Origin: Actinomadura physcomitrii | GTDB lineage: Bacteria > Actinomycetota > Actinomycetes > Streptosporangiales > Streptosporangiaceae | Direction: 5' to 3' | Assembly (NCBI RefSeq): GCF_008923205.2 | Contig: NZ_WBMS02000006.1 | Span: 124,001 to 188,000, forward strand | Length of the DNA: 64,000 bases | Shown: positions 8,669 to 16,014 of the stretch, piece after piece | How the letters are laid out: each line of letters begins with the position of its first letter | Numbering within the stretch: the first letter of the stretch is position 1 | The notes under the pieces: generated by a model | Databases searched by the model: none | What the model was told of the DNA's origin: nothing | Seen by the model: only the letters and a program-made list of their open reading frames with translations | Position numbers and translations under genes: made by a program

Positions 8669-9076
8669 ATGGCCTCCGTTGACCTCCCGCCGAAGCTGGC
8701 GCGGATGAGCCGCGGCCCGCTCCGCCTGCTCGGCTGGGGCGTCCCGATGGGCCCGCTCGTCCTGCTGCGCACCCGCGGCCGGCGCAGCGGCCTGCCCCGC
8801 ACCGCGCCGGTCGCCCTGCTGAAATTCGAAGGACGGCAGTGGCTCGTGTCGCCGTTCGGCGAGACGCAGTGGGTCCGCAACGCGCGCGCGGACGGCCGGG
8901 CCGGCCTCGGCCGCGGCCGGCGGCTCCGGCCGGTGCGCCTCACCGAGATCGACGACGACCGTGCACCTCGCGTCCTGCGCGCCTACGAGCGCAAGTTCCG
9001 GATCGTCCCGTTCGTCCGCGACGCCTTCGCCACCGAGAAGCCCCGTCCGGTCTTCCTTGTCGAACCGGAGTCCTGA
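8669..9076 (+). CDS. Deazaflavin (F420)-dependent nitroreductase family protein
   Basis: 135-residue split-beta-barrel protein of the DDN/PF04075 type, which reduces substrates using coenzyme F420 or binds it. Visible features are the N-terminal LLRTRGRRSGLPRTAPV segment, the basic nucleotide-binding stretch, and the WLVSPFGETQWVRNARADGR signature. The ATG at 8669 is preceded by GAAGGAG; an upstream in-frame ATG would add a non-conserved extension. Two operator-like dyads precede it. The substrate is unknown. Confidence 0.7.
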   Translation: MASVDLPPKLARMSRGPLRLLGWGVPMGPLVLLRTRGRRSGLPRTAPVALLKFEGRQWLVSPFGETQWVRNARADGRAGLGRGRRLRPVRLTEIDDDRAPRVLRAYERKFRIVPFVRDAFATEKPRPVFLVEPES

Positions 9077-9080
9077 CCGG

Positions 9081-9521
9081 CTACTCGCCGTCGTAGACGA
9101 GGAGGCCGTCGGGACGCAGGCGGGCGCCGGACGTGGGCGGATGCCCGGTGAGACGGCCGTCGTGGGCCAGATGCAGCACCGGACGGCCACGGGCGAGGAC
9201 GGCGAAGTCGGCGATCAGCCGCCGGTGGCAGCGCCACCACACCGACTCGCTGCACATCACCGCCGTGCACGTCCGGTCCGCCACCGGGAGCAGTTCGTCC
9301 ACCGCGGCCACGAACTCCGGGTCGCGGGTGTGGCCGGCGTAGCCGCGGAACGAGTCGTTGCGCCAGAACGTGTCGGGCGAATCCGGCGCGGTCCTGCGGA
9401 AGCCGCCGAGCCGCTTCTCCCACCGGTAGCCGATCCCCGCCTCGGGCAGCCACTCGCGCAGCGCGTCGCGCTGGACGTCCGGGTTGCGGCGGCTGCCGGG
9501 CGCGGTCCGCACGTCCACCAC
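9081..9521 (-). pseudogene. 5'-truncated DUF488 gene
   Basis: The minus strand encodes 146 residues of a DUF488 protein: VDVRTAPGSRRNP, the YRWEKRLGG region and the TCTAVMCSESVWWRCHRRLI motif with its conserved cysteine. Normal DUF488 proteins have about 30 more N-terminal residues (a GHSxxx strand) before VDVR. Here that part is missing and replaced by the start of an unrelated alpha/beta hydrolase in a different frame. Translation from the GTG before VDVR is possible, but the product would lack the first strand, so I call it broken. Confidence 0.6.
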
Positions 9522-9536
9522 CGCCCGTCCACGTCC

Positions 9537-9616
9537 GCCATGACTCGGGCCGGCCGTGCAGGAACAGGAACGGCCGTCCGTCCGGGGCGCCGGACTCGGC
9601 GAGGTGGAGGGAGCGG
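9537..9616 (-). pseudogene. N-terminal remnant of an alpha/beta hydrolase
   Basis: Minus-strand codons give LHLAESGAPDGRPFLFLHGR followed by PESWRTW, the classic first strand plus HG(R)P oxyanion-hole segment of epoxide-hydrolase-like enzymes. The frame then dissolves into the DUF488 fragment. No nucleophile elbow or rest of the fold follows. Confidence 0.5.
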
Positions 9617-9618
9617 CG

Positions 9619-9895
9619 CCTCGCCGGGCTCGTCGCCGTGGACGCGCGCAACATCGTCGCGGTGCTCGATGCGCTGGCCGGGCGCGGCGTCGTCGAGCGG
9701 CGCCCGGACGAGGCGGACAGGCGCCGCCGCACCATCGCGCTCACCGAGCGGGGGAAGGCGCTCGTCACGGCGGTCGCCGACGCGGCGGCCGAGGAGCAGG
9801 ACGCCTTCCTCGGTGCGCTCGACCAGGCCGAGCGCACCCGGTTGAACCTGCTGCTGAGACGGCTCTACGCGTCACATGTCGACGGCCCGGCATGA
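9619..9895 (+). pseudogene. C-terminal remnant of a MarR-family regulator
   Basis: The plus strand encodes the recognition helix and wing of a MarR protein: LVAVDARNIVAVLDALAGRG, then VERRPDEADRRRRTIALTERGK, followed by the C-terminal dimerisation helix. The N-terminal half is absent; its place is taken by the oppositely oriented hydrolase fragment. The 3' end overlaps the stop region of the neighbouring minus-strand gene by 31 nt. A GTG at 9638 could start an 85-residue product, but it would lack half the winged helix. Confidence 0.55.
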
Positions 9896-10149
9896 CCGTC
9901 GCCGTCGCACTCGTCCATCACCTTGATCGACCCGATCAGCGCGGCCTCCTGGATCGACGAGCGCAGCGCCGGGCACGTCTCGTACGGGTCCGCGGCGAGC
10001 TCGGGGCAGGCGGCGCGGGCCCGCGCGGTCCACTGGATGCTCGTCTGCTCCCAGCTCGACTTGCGCACCAGCACCTCGGCGGCGCACCGGCGGCAGCGGA
10101 CGGGCACCAGCGGCCCGTCCACCAGCCGCTCGTCCTGGCGGACCGTCAC
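9865..10149 (-). CDS. Small Cys-containing protein coupled to kshA
   Basis: 94-residue protein that begins at a GTG overlapping the kshA stop codon (GTGA). It has a CRRC motif near residue 19, further cysteines in AACPEL and ETCPALRSS, and a Cys-containing acidic tail. The central VRKSSWEQTSIQWTARA segment looks conserved rather than random. From memory, a gene of this kind adjoins kshA in mycobacteria (Rv3527 position), but I cannot confirm homology. Metal or Fe-S binding and a role with the Rieske oxygenase are inference. The start is fixed by the overlap and by the absence of another start upstream. Confidence 0.6.
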   Translation of the reverse strand: MTVRQDERLVDGPLVPVRCRRCAAEVLVRKSSWEQTSIQWTARARAACPELAADPYETCPALRSSIQEAALIGSIKVMDECDGDGHAGPSTCDA

Positions 10150-11297
10150 GCCGAGGCCCCTTCGGCGGCCCGGCGCGCGAGGTTCTCCTCGACCTCCTTC
10201 TGCCACGACTCGACCGGCCGCGTCGTGTCGATCTCGAATTCGAACCGGTCCGTCATCTCCGGCTGCACGTCGGCGACGTCCACGTAGAACTGCTGGTACC
10301 AGCGGCGCAGCTGGTAGACGGGGCCGTCCTCCTCGCACAGCAGCGGGTTGTCGATGCGGGCCTTGCGCTTCCAGATCGCGACGTCCTGCTCGAACCCGGT
10401 GAGGATGAAGGCCGACAGCTTCTCCGCGGTGGCCTCGGCGACCTCCGGCGGCAGCTTGTCGCTGTGCTGGACGATGATCCCCGAGTGCAGCGAGAACGAG
10501 TGCTCGTCGATCGGGTAGTGGCAGTTGATCAGCACGGACTGCAGGTCGTAACCCTCGTAGTGGTACGTCAGCTCGTCGATCATGAACGACGGCCCGTGGT
10601 AGGACGCGACGGAGCTGTTGCCGAGCATCCGCGGCCCGCCCCGTCCGCTGCCCTCGCGGCGCGCGTCCGGCCGGCTCTTGCCCTTCATGATCTGCGTCGC
10701 GACGGTGCCCTCGAAGATGTTCTTGAAGTACGTCGGGAACGAGTTGTGGATGTAGAAGAAGTGCGCCATGTCGACGACGTTGTCGATGATCTCGCGGCAG
10801 TTGGTGTGGACGACCTGCTCCGTCCAGCGCCAGTCCGTCCAGTCGTCGCGGGTCGCGCCCTCGATCACCGGGATCGTCACGTCGTCCGGCGGCGGATTGC
10901 CCTCCGGGTCGTTCCAGACGAACAGCAGCTGGTTCTTCTCCATCGTCGGCCACGCCGCCGTGCGCGCGCGCAGCGGCACGCGCCGCGCGTACGGGATCTT
11001 CTTGCAGCGCCCGTCGCCGCCCCAGCGCCAGTCGTGGAACGGGCAGGCGATCTCGTTGCCCTTCACGGTGCCGTCCGACAGGTCGCCGCCCATGTGCCGG
11101 CAGTAGCCGTCCAGGACGTTGGTCCTGCCGTCCTCACCGGTGAAGACCACGAGCTTCTGCCCGAACGCGTGCACCGTGTGCGGCTTGCCGTCCTTGTACT
11201 TCTCGGCCAGCCCGAGGCAGTGCCATCCCCGGGCGAAACGGGAGGAAATGGCCTCCGCCTCGATCTTGCGGACGGCGTCCGGCTCGGTTGCTGTCAC
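10146..11297 (-). CDS. kshA: 3-ketosteroid 9-alpha-hydroxylase oxygenase (KshA)
   Basis: Rieske-type oxygenase that 9-alpha-hydroxylates AD/ADD or their CoA-thioester precursors, causing ring-B opening with KstD. The Rieske ligands are Cys66-x-His68 and Cys85-x2-His88. The mononuclear iron site follows in NVVDMAHFFYIH (His179, His184). The 383-residue length matches the family. A GTG at 11297 has GAAGGGA at proper spacing; an ATG at 11306 sits too close to that Shine-Dalgarno. It is divergent from hsaA and translationally coupled to the small Cys protein downstream. Confidence 0.9.
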   Translation of the reverse strand: MTATEPDAVRKIEAEAISSRFARGWHCLGLAEKYKDGKPHTVHAFGQKLVVFTGEDGRTNVLDGYCRHMGGDLSDGTVKGNEIACPFHDWRWGGDGRCKKIPYARRVPLRARTAAWPTMEKNQLLFVWNDPEGNPPPDDVTIPVIEGATRDDWTDWRWTEQVVHTNCREIIDNVVDMAHFFYIHNSFPTYFKNIFEGTVATQIMKGKSRPDARREGSGRGGPRMLGNSSVASYHGPSFMIDELTYHYEGYDLQSVLINCHYPIDEHSFSLHSGIIVQHSDKLPPEVAEATAEKLSAFILTGFEQDVAIWKRKARIDNPLLCEEDGPVYQLRRWYQQFYVDVADVQPEMTDRFEFEIDTTRPVESWQKEVEENLARRAAEGASA

Positions 11298-11370
11298 GTG
11301 GATCATCCCTTCGGCGATGGACGGGTGATTCGAACGGTAGGTCGGGCGCCGCGGCCCGGTCCCGGAAGTC

Positions 11371-11385
11371 CCGGTGGCCGGGACG
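11371..11385 (+). promoter_or_regulatory. Weak copy of the steroid-region motif (hsaA side)
   Basis: CCGGTGGCCGGGACG matches 12 of 15 positions of the copy at 19595. It points toward hsaA and ends 75 nt before its start codon, in the 163-nt divergent kshA-hsaA promoter region. I see no clear KstR-type dyad in this region. Confidence 0.3.
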
Positions 11386-11460
11386 CGCGTCCCCGCGCCG
11401 GCATGGTGACATGGTGTCCTGCGAGGGCCGCGACGGAGAAGGCGGGAGCGAGGAGCGGGG

Positions 11461-12627
11461 ATGAGCAACGAGGTCCTGGAGGCCGTGCGGGAGCTGCTGC
11501 CGGGCATCGCCGAGCGGGCCCGGTCCGTGGACGAGAAGGGCCGCATCCCGGCCGAGACGATGAAGGAGCTCACCGCCGCCGGGGTGTTCCGGATGCTGCA
11601 GCCGTCCCGCTACGGCGGCGCCGAGGACGACCCGGTCGCCTTCTACGAGGTGGTCCGCGCGGTCTCCGGGGCCTGCGGCTCGACCGGCTGGGTGACCGCC
11701 GTCCTCGGCGTCCACTCCTGGCATCTCGGTCTCTTCCCGGACGAGGCGCAGCGGGAGGTGTGGGAGCCGGGCCCGGACGTGCTGGCCGCCTCGTCGTACG
11801 CGCCGATCGGCCGGCTCACCCCGGTGGACGGCGGGTTCGAGGTGTCGGGGCGGTGGGCGTTCTCGTCCGGCTGCGAGTTCGCGGACTGGGCGCTGCTCGG
11901 CGGCCTCGTCGTCGGCGCCGAGGGCCGCCCGGTCGACTTCATGACGGTCCTCGTCCCGCGGACCGACTACGAGATCCGCCGGGTGTGGGACTCGATGGGC
12001 CTGCGCGGCACCGCCAGCGACGACATCGTGGTGGAGCGGGCGTTCGTGCCCGCGCACCGCGCCATGCGCAACTTCGACCAGGCGCAGCTGCGCACCGCCG
12101 GCCGCAAGGTCAACACCGGGCCGCTGTACCGGCTGCCGTTCGGCACGATCTTCACCACCACCGTCGCGGCGAGCGTGATCGGGATGGCGGCGGGCTGCCA
12201 CGAGCTGTACGTGCGGCGGATGCGCGACCGGATCCGGCTGAGCCTCGGCGGCGGCCGATTCGTCGAGGACCAGTTCGCGCAGGTCGCGGTGGCGCGGGCG
12301 GCGTCGGAGATCGACGCGGCGATCCTGCAGACCGACCGGAACGTCCGGGAGATCTACGCGTACGCGGTCCGCAACGAGAAGATCCCGATGGAGCTGCGGC
12401 TGCGCGCGCGCCGCGACCAGGTGCGCGGCACGGAGCGGGCCATCGAGGCGATCGACATCCTGTTCAAGACGGCGGGCGGCAACTCGCTGCACCGCGGCAA
12501 CGTGATCGAGCGGGCCTGGCGGGACGCGCACGCGGGCAGCGTGCACGTGGCGAACGACGTCGAGCACGCGCTGTCGATGTACGGGCGCGGCGAGTTCGGC
12601 CTCGCCGTGGAGGACAACCTGGTCTGA
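11461..12627 (+). CDS. hsaA: 3-HSA hydroxylase oxygenase component (HsaA)
   Basis: 388-residue flavin-dependent monooxygenase expected to hydroxylate 3-HSA to the catechol 3,4-DHSA with reduced flavin from HsaB. It carries CGSTGWVTAVLGVHSWHL, the SSYAPIG loop, GRPVDFMTVLVPRTDYEI, RARRDQVRGTERAI and a C-terminus EFGLAVEDNLV like that of mycobacterial HsaA, which makes it the better HsaA candidate of the two paralogues here. It is divergent from kshA and alone in its transcription unit, apart from the downstream hydrolase. The start ATG has GGAGCGAGGAGCGGGG upstream. Confidence 0.75.
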   Translation: MSNEVLEAVRELLPGIAERARSVDEKGRIPAETMKELTAAGVFRMLQPSRYGGAEDDPVAFYEVVRAVSGACGSTGWVTAVLGVHSWHLGLFPDEAQREVWEPGPDVLAASSYAPIGRLTPVDGGFEVSGRWAFSSGCEFADWALLGGLVVGAEGRPVDFMTVLVPRTDYEIRRVWDSMGLRGTASDDIVVERAFVPAHRAMRNFDQAQLRTAGRKVNTGPLYRLPFGTIFTTTVAASVIGMAAGCHELYVRRMRDRIRLSLGGGRFVEDQFAQVAVARAASEIDAAILQTDRNVREIYAYAVRNEKIPMELRLRARRDQVRGTERAIEAIDILFKTAGGNSLHRGNVIERAWRDAHAGSVHVANDVEHALSMYGRGEFGLAVEDNLV

Positions 12628-12738
12628 CGGCGAGTGCGGCGGCATCCTCGTCGGGTGACGCCGAAAAGGCTTTGGCCGCGATGACGTCCGGCTGGTACGT
12701 TCCACGGGATCGTGAAGCAACGCGAGGAGGTGAGACCC

Positions 12739-12792
12739 ATGAACGCTCGATCGAAGTGGGTGCTCCCCCTTCCGTCACGATCGCGCGGCTGA
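12739..12792 (+). CDS. Possible 17-residue leader ORF
   Basis: ATG at 12739 follows a very strong GAGGAGG Shine-Dalgarno and opens a 17-codon frame (MNARSKWVLPLPSRSRG) that ends 51 nt before the alpha/beta hydrolase start. A small dyad GACAC-AG-GTGTC overlaps its stop. It may be a translated leader or chance; no homologue is recognised. Confidence 0.25.
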   Translation: MNARSKWVLPLPSRSRG

Positions 12793-12843
12793 CACAGGTG
12801 TCGCCGGGAGCGCCCGACAACGGCACTCCCGAAAGGCACCACC

Positions 12844-13596
12844 ATGCATTCTCTGCGCTTCACCGCCGACACGTCGTCGAACGGCGTCCGCGAACGCGAC
12901 TTCACCGTCGACGGGCTTCCCGGCGTCCTCTGGTCGCCGGAATCCCGCACCGGGCGCGCGCCCCTGATCCTGATGGCCCACGGCGGCGGCAACCACAAGA
13001 AGTCGCCCGCGATGTCGGGCCGCGCGCACCTCCTCGTCACCCGATGCGGCTTCCACGCCGCCGTCATCGACGCGCCCGGGCACGGCGACCGTCCCCGCAC
13101 GCCCCACGACGAGCAGGAGATCGCCGAGCTGCTCCGGGCCAGGGCGGCGGGCGAGCCGGAGGGCCCGATCGTCGTCCGCTACAACGCCCACCTCGCGGAG
13201 CGGGCCGTCCCGGAATACCGCGCGACCCTCGACGCCCTCCAGGAACTGCCCGAGATCGGGCCGGGCTGGCCGGTCGGCTTCTTCGGCCTGAACATGGGCA
13301 CCGCGATCGGCGTCCCCTTCGTGGCGTCCGAACCCCGGATCTCCGCCGCCGTCTTCGGCCTGCACTGGCCCGACGCCCTGGCCGAGGCCGCGCGGCGGAT
13401 CACCGTTCCGATCGAGTTCGACCTCCAGTGGGACGACGAGCACATCCCGCGCGAATCCGGCCTCGCGCTGTTCGACGCCTTCGCCTCGAAGGAGAAGACC
13501 CTGCACGCCAACGCCGGCGCGCACAAGCAACTGCCCCGCTTCGAGGCGGACAGCGCCGCCCAGTTCTTCGCCCGCCACTTCACCCGCACGTCCTAA
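12844..13596 (+). CDS. Alpha/beta hydrolase-fold protein lacking the nucleophile serine
   Basis: 250-residue dienelactone-hydrolase-like protein. HGGGN (46-50) supplies the oxyanion-hole region and DAPGHGD the next loop. The nucleophile elbow reads GLNMG (148-152), so Asn150 occupies the position normally held by Ser or Cys. A late His in NAGAHKQLPRF could be the acid-base residue. Either the enzyme is inactive, uses another nucleophile, or has a binding role. The start ATG has GAAAGG upstream. It is followed at once by palindrome copy 2. Confidence 0.65.
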   Translation: MHSLRFTADTSSNGVRERDFTVDGLPGVLWSPESRTGRAPLILMAHGGGNHKKSPAMSGRAHLLVTRCGFHAAVIDAPGHGDRPRTPHDEQEIAELLRARAAGEPEGPIVVRYNAHLAERAVPEYRATLDALQELPEIGPGWPVGFFGLNMGTAIGVPFVASEPRISAAVFGLHWPDALAEAARRITVPIEFDLQWDDEHIPRESGLALFDAFASKEKTLHANAGAHKQLPRFEADSAAQFFARHFTRTS

Positions 13597-13597
13597 C

Positions 13598-13661
13598 CGT
13601 TGACTTGCGGCGAGTCGTCGTTATGAGCGGCTCCATAACGACGACTCGCCGCAAGTCAACG
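13598..13661. repeat. Palindromic hairpin family, copy 2 (perfect)
   Basis: Arms at 13598-13624 and 13635-13661 are exact reverse complements over all 27 nt, with a 10-nt loop (GAGCGGCTCC). The core is identical to copy 1. The element begins 1 nt after the hydrolase TAA, and its right arm contains the TGA stop (13656-13658) of the convergent kstD-like gene. It should act as a bidirectional terminator. Confidence 0.9.
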
Positions 13662-15179
13662 CGGTTCGCGCATGCTCTGGACGGCGCGGTAGGCGAAGGC
13701 CATCGCCGAGCCGATCGGGATGCCCGGACCCGGGTAGACGGGGCCGGTGAACGATGCGCTGGTGTTCCCGGCGGCGTAGAGCCCGGGGATCGGGCGGCCG
13801 GCGCCGTCCAGGACGCGGCCGTCGGGGTCGGTGCGCAGCCCGCCCTTCGTCCCGAGGTCGCTGAGCACGATCTCCGCGGCGTGGTACGGCGGCTCGTCGA
13901 CCGGGACGAGGGCGGGCTTCCCGCCGGTGAAGAACAGGTCGTAGGGGTCCTCGCCGCGGTGGAAGTCCTCGTCGGCGCCCTTCGCGGCGAAGCCGTTGAA
14001 GCGTTCCACGGTGGCGGTGAGCGCGTCGGCCGGCAGACCGGTCCGCGCGGCGAGAGCGGCGAGCGAACCCGCCTCGACCCACGTGCCGGACGCCACCTGC
14101 TCGTCCAGTGCCACCGGCGGGACGGAGATCGCCGGCAGGCCCTTCGAGCGGGCGTCGAAGATCAGGTAGAAGGGGCCTTCGGCCGCCGCGAGCCGCCGCC
14201 CCATCTGGTCGTACGGCAGCGACTCGTTGGCGAACCGGCGGCCCGAGCCGTCCACGATGAGCCCGCCGCGCAAGCCGAGCGTGAACGCGGGCAGGCCGTC
14301 CGGCGTGCGGACGCCGGGGCAGAACCACGCCTGGTCGAGCAGGCCGGTGGACGCGCCCGCCGCGACGGCCGCGGTGATCGCGTCGCCGGTGTTGGCGCCG
14401 TCCGGGGCCATCGTCCAGGCGGCGGCGCCGGGGACGCCGTGCTCGCCGCGCAGCGCCGCCGACGACTCGAAGCCCCCGGCCGCGAGCAGCACGCCGCGCC
14501 GGGCGCGGAGCCGGCGCGGGCCGTCCGCCGTCGCCGCGATGACGCCGGTGACCTCGCCGTCCTCGACGACCAGGTCCGTCAGCGCGGTGCCGGTGCGGAC
14601 GTCCCCGTTGCCCGTCGCGGTGATCGCCAGCAGCAGCCGGCCGATCAGCGCCCGGCCCTGCACCAGCGGCCTGGACGCCGAGTGCCCGCGTCCCGCCCGG
14701 TCCCGGTCGACCGGCGGCCGGACGAGCCCCGCCAGGTCGCCGAGCCGCTCGGCGGGCAGCGGCAGCGGCACGAACGAGCGGCCCATGTCCATCCGGCCGG
14801 GAGCGTCGAAGTAGTCGGGGAACGGCTGGAACTCGAACTCGATCGCCGGATCCCGCTCCAGGAAGTCCACCAGCTCCGGCGCCGTCTCCAGGAACGCCTC
14901 CCGGTGCGCGGCGGTCCCGTCGCCGATCAGCGCCCGCAGGTAGGCGCGCGCCGACTCGGCCGAGTCGCCGATCCCGGCCCGCTCCTGCACCCTCGTGCCG
15001 GGCAGCCAGATCGCCGACCCCGAGTACGCCGACGTCCCGCCGAGCACCCGCGTCTTCTCCAGGACCGCCGTCCGCAGCCCGCCGGAGGCCGCGGCGAGCG
15101 CCCCGGCCATCGCGCCGGCCCCCGAACCGGCCACCACCACGTCGTATCCGTCGTCCCACGGTTCCCCGGCGTTGCCCAC
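13656..15179 (-). CDS. Second KstD-like FAD-dependent dehydrogenase
   Basis: 507-residue flavoprotein of the fumarate reductase/KstD family. The FAD motif GSGAGAMAGALAAASGG is near residue 18, GGTSAYSGSAIWLPG near 48, and the C-terminal cap YAAGNTSASFTGPVYPGPGI near 475. It is only distantly like the first KstD-like gene, so it may dehydrogenate a different ketosteroid, for example a CoA-bound side-chain intermediate. The GTG at 15179 has CGGAGGG upstream. Its stop lies inside palindrome copy 2. It is divergent from the KstR-like regulator, and the shared promoter region carries the 15-nt motif. Confidence 0.7.
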   Translation of the reverse strand: MGNAGEPWDDGYDVVVAGSGAGAMAGALAAASGGLRTAVLEKTRVLGGTSAYSGSAIWLPGTRVQERAGIGDSAESARAYLRALIGDGTAAHREAFLETAPELVDFLERDPAIEFEFQPFPDYFDAPGRMDMGRSFVPLPLPAERLGDLAGLVRPPVDRDRAGRGHSASRPLVQGRALIGRLLLAITATGNGDVRTGTALTDLVVEDGEVTGVIAATADGPRRLRARRGVLLAAGGFESSAALRGEHGVPGAAAWTMAPDGANTGDAITAAVAAGASTGLLDQAWFCPGVRTPDGLPAFTLGLRGGLIVDGSGRRFANESLPYDQMGRRLAAAEGPFYLIFDARSKGLPAISVPPVALDEQVASGTWVEAGSLAALAARTGLPADALTATVERFNGFAAKGADEDFHRGEDPYDLFFTGGKPALVPVDEPPYHAAEIVLSDLGTKGGLRTDPDGRVLDGAGRPIPGLYAAGNTSASFTGPVYPGPGIPIGSAMAFAYRAVQSMREPR

Positions 15180-15251
15180 GTGACGTCCCTCCGAGCCTCG
15201 GGTGCTGGCGCGGCCACAACGTAAGCGGGGCCGCGGCGCACCGGGACGCCC

Positions 15252-15266
15252 GGTCCCACTGACCGG
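15252..15266 (-). promoter_or_regulatory. Steroid-region 15-nt motif, copy a
   Basis: On the minus strand it reads CCGGTCAGTGGGACC. It points at the second kstD-like gene and ends 72 nt before its start codon. It is also about 65 nt from the divergent TetR gene, so it could serve both. Confidence 0.5.
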
Positions 15267-15331
15267 TATCGACGATCGCGGGACGTGCCGGGACTCCGGA
15301 TATTGTTCCTTGTCAGCACCGGAAAGGACCC

Positions 15332-15970
15332 GTGGGGGAGATCGTGGCGAGGATCGCGTCGGCGCGGCTGTCCGCCGAGCCGAGCTCACCCGAGCAGCAC
15401 GACCGCCGCCGCCGCATACTGCGCGCCGCGGCGCGCATCGGCGCGGAGAAGTCCTTCGAGCGCGTCCAGATGCACGACGTGGCGAAGGCCGCCGGAGTGG
15501 CGATCGGCACCCTGTACCGGTACTTCCCGTCGAAGGTGCATCTGTTCACCGGCGTGATGGCCGCGCAGGTCGACCGGCTCCGCGACCAGGTCACCGAGCC
15601 CGACCCCGACGTCGCCCCCGAGGACGCCGTCGCCGACCTGCTGGTGCAGGCCAGCCGCTACCTGATGGCGCAGCCGGTGCTGTCGGCGTCGATGCTGCAC
15701 GCCTCCAACACCGCGCACGCCGCGACGGTCGCCGACACCGTCCACATCGACAACACCTTCCGCGAGATCCTGCTGCGCGCCGTGGGCATCGAGGTGCCGA
15801 CCGCGCAGGACGTCACGCTCGTCCGGCTGCTGATGCAGTGCTGGTACGGCGTGCTGCAGTCGAGCCTGAACGGGCGCGCGTCCATGGCGGACGTGGAGAG
15901 CGACATCCGGCTGGCCTGCAGGCTCCTCCTCGCGCCCCGCTCCAACGCGCCCGGGAACGCCGCCGAGTAG
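15332..15970 (+). CDS. TetR-family regulator, KstR-like
   Basis: 212-residue TetR protein. The helix-turn-helix spans about residues 27-70 with AKAAGVAIGTLYRYFPSKVHL, nearly identical in wording to the KstR recognition region of mycobacteria. KstR represses cholesterol catabolic genes and is released by 3-oxo-cholestenoyl-CoA-type ligands. Starts at GTG 15332 or 15344 are both possible; each has a purine-rich stretch at short spacing. It is divergent from the second kstD-like gene. The ligand domain is less conserved, so specificity is inferred. Confidence 0.7.
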   Translation: MGEIVARIASARLSAEPSSPEQHDRRRRILRAAARIGAEKSFERVQMHDVAKAAGVAIGTLYRYFPSKVHLFTGVMAAQVDRLRDQVTEPDPDVAPEDAVADLLVQASRYLMAQPVLSASMLHASNTAHAATVADTVHIDNTFREILLRAVGIEVPTAQDVTLVRLLMQCWYGVLQSSLNGRASMADVESDIRLACRLLLAPRSNAPGNAAE

Positions 15971-15973
15971 ACG

Positions 15974-16010
15974 CCGAAGGCCGCCCCTCCGCGCCGGGGG
16001 CGGCCTTCGG
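15974..16010. terminator. Bidirectional terminator hairpin
   Basis: 14-bp perfect stem: CCGAAGGCCGCCCC (15974-15987) pairs with 15997-16010 across a 9-nt loop. It lies between the convergent TetR and hsd4A-like stops. No U-tract. Confidence 0.85.
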
Positions 16011-16014
16011 GCTC

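Noticed and set aside
10464..15224. A 1586-codon open frame on the plus strand
   Set aside because: It runs antisense through kshA and the second kstD-like gene and out of frame through hsaA. Its translation is Arg/Ala/Pro-rich without motifs, a typical high-GC shadow.
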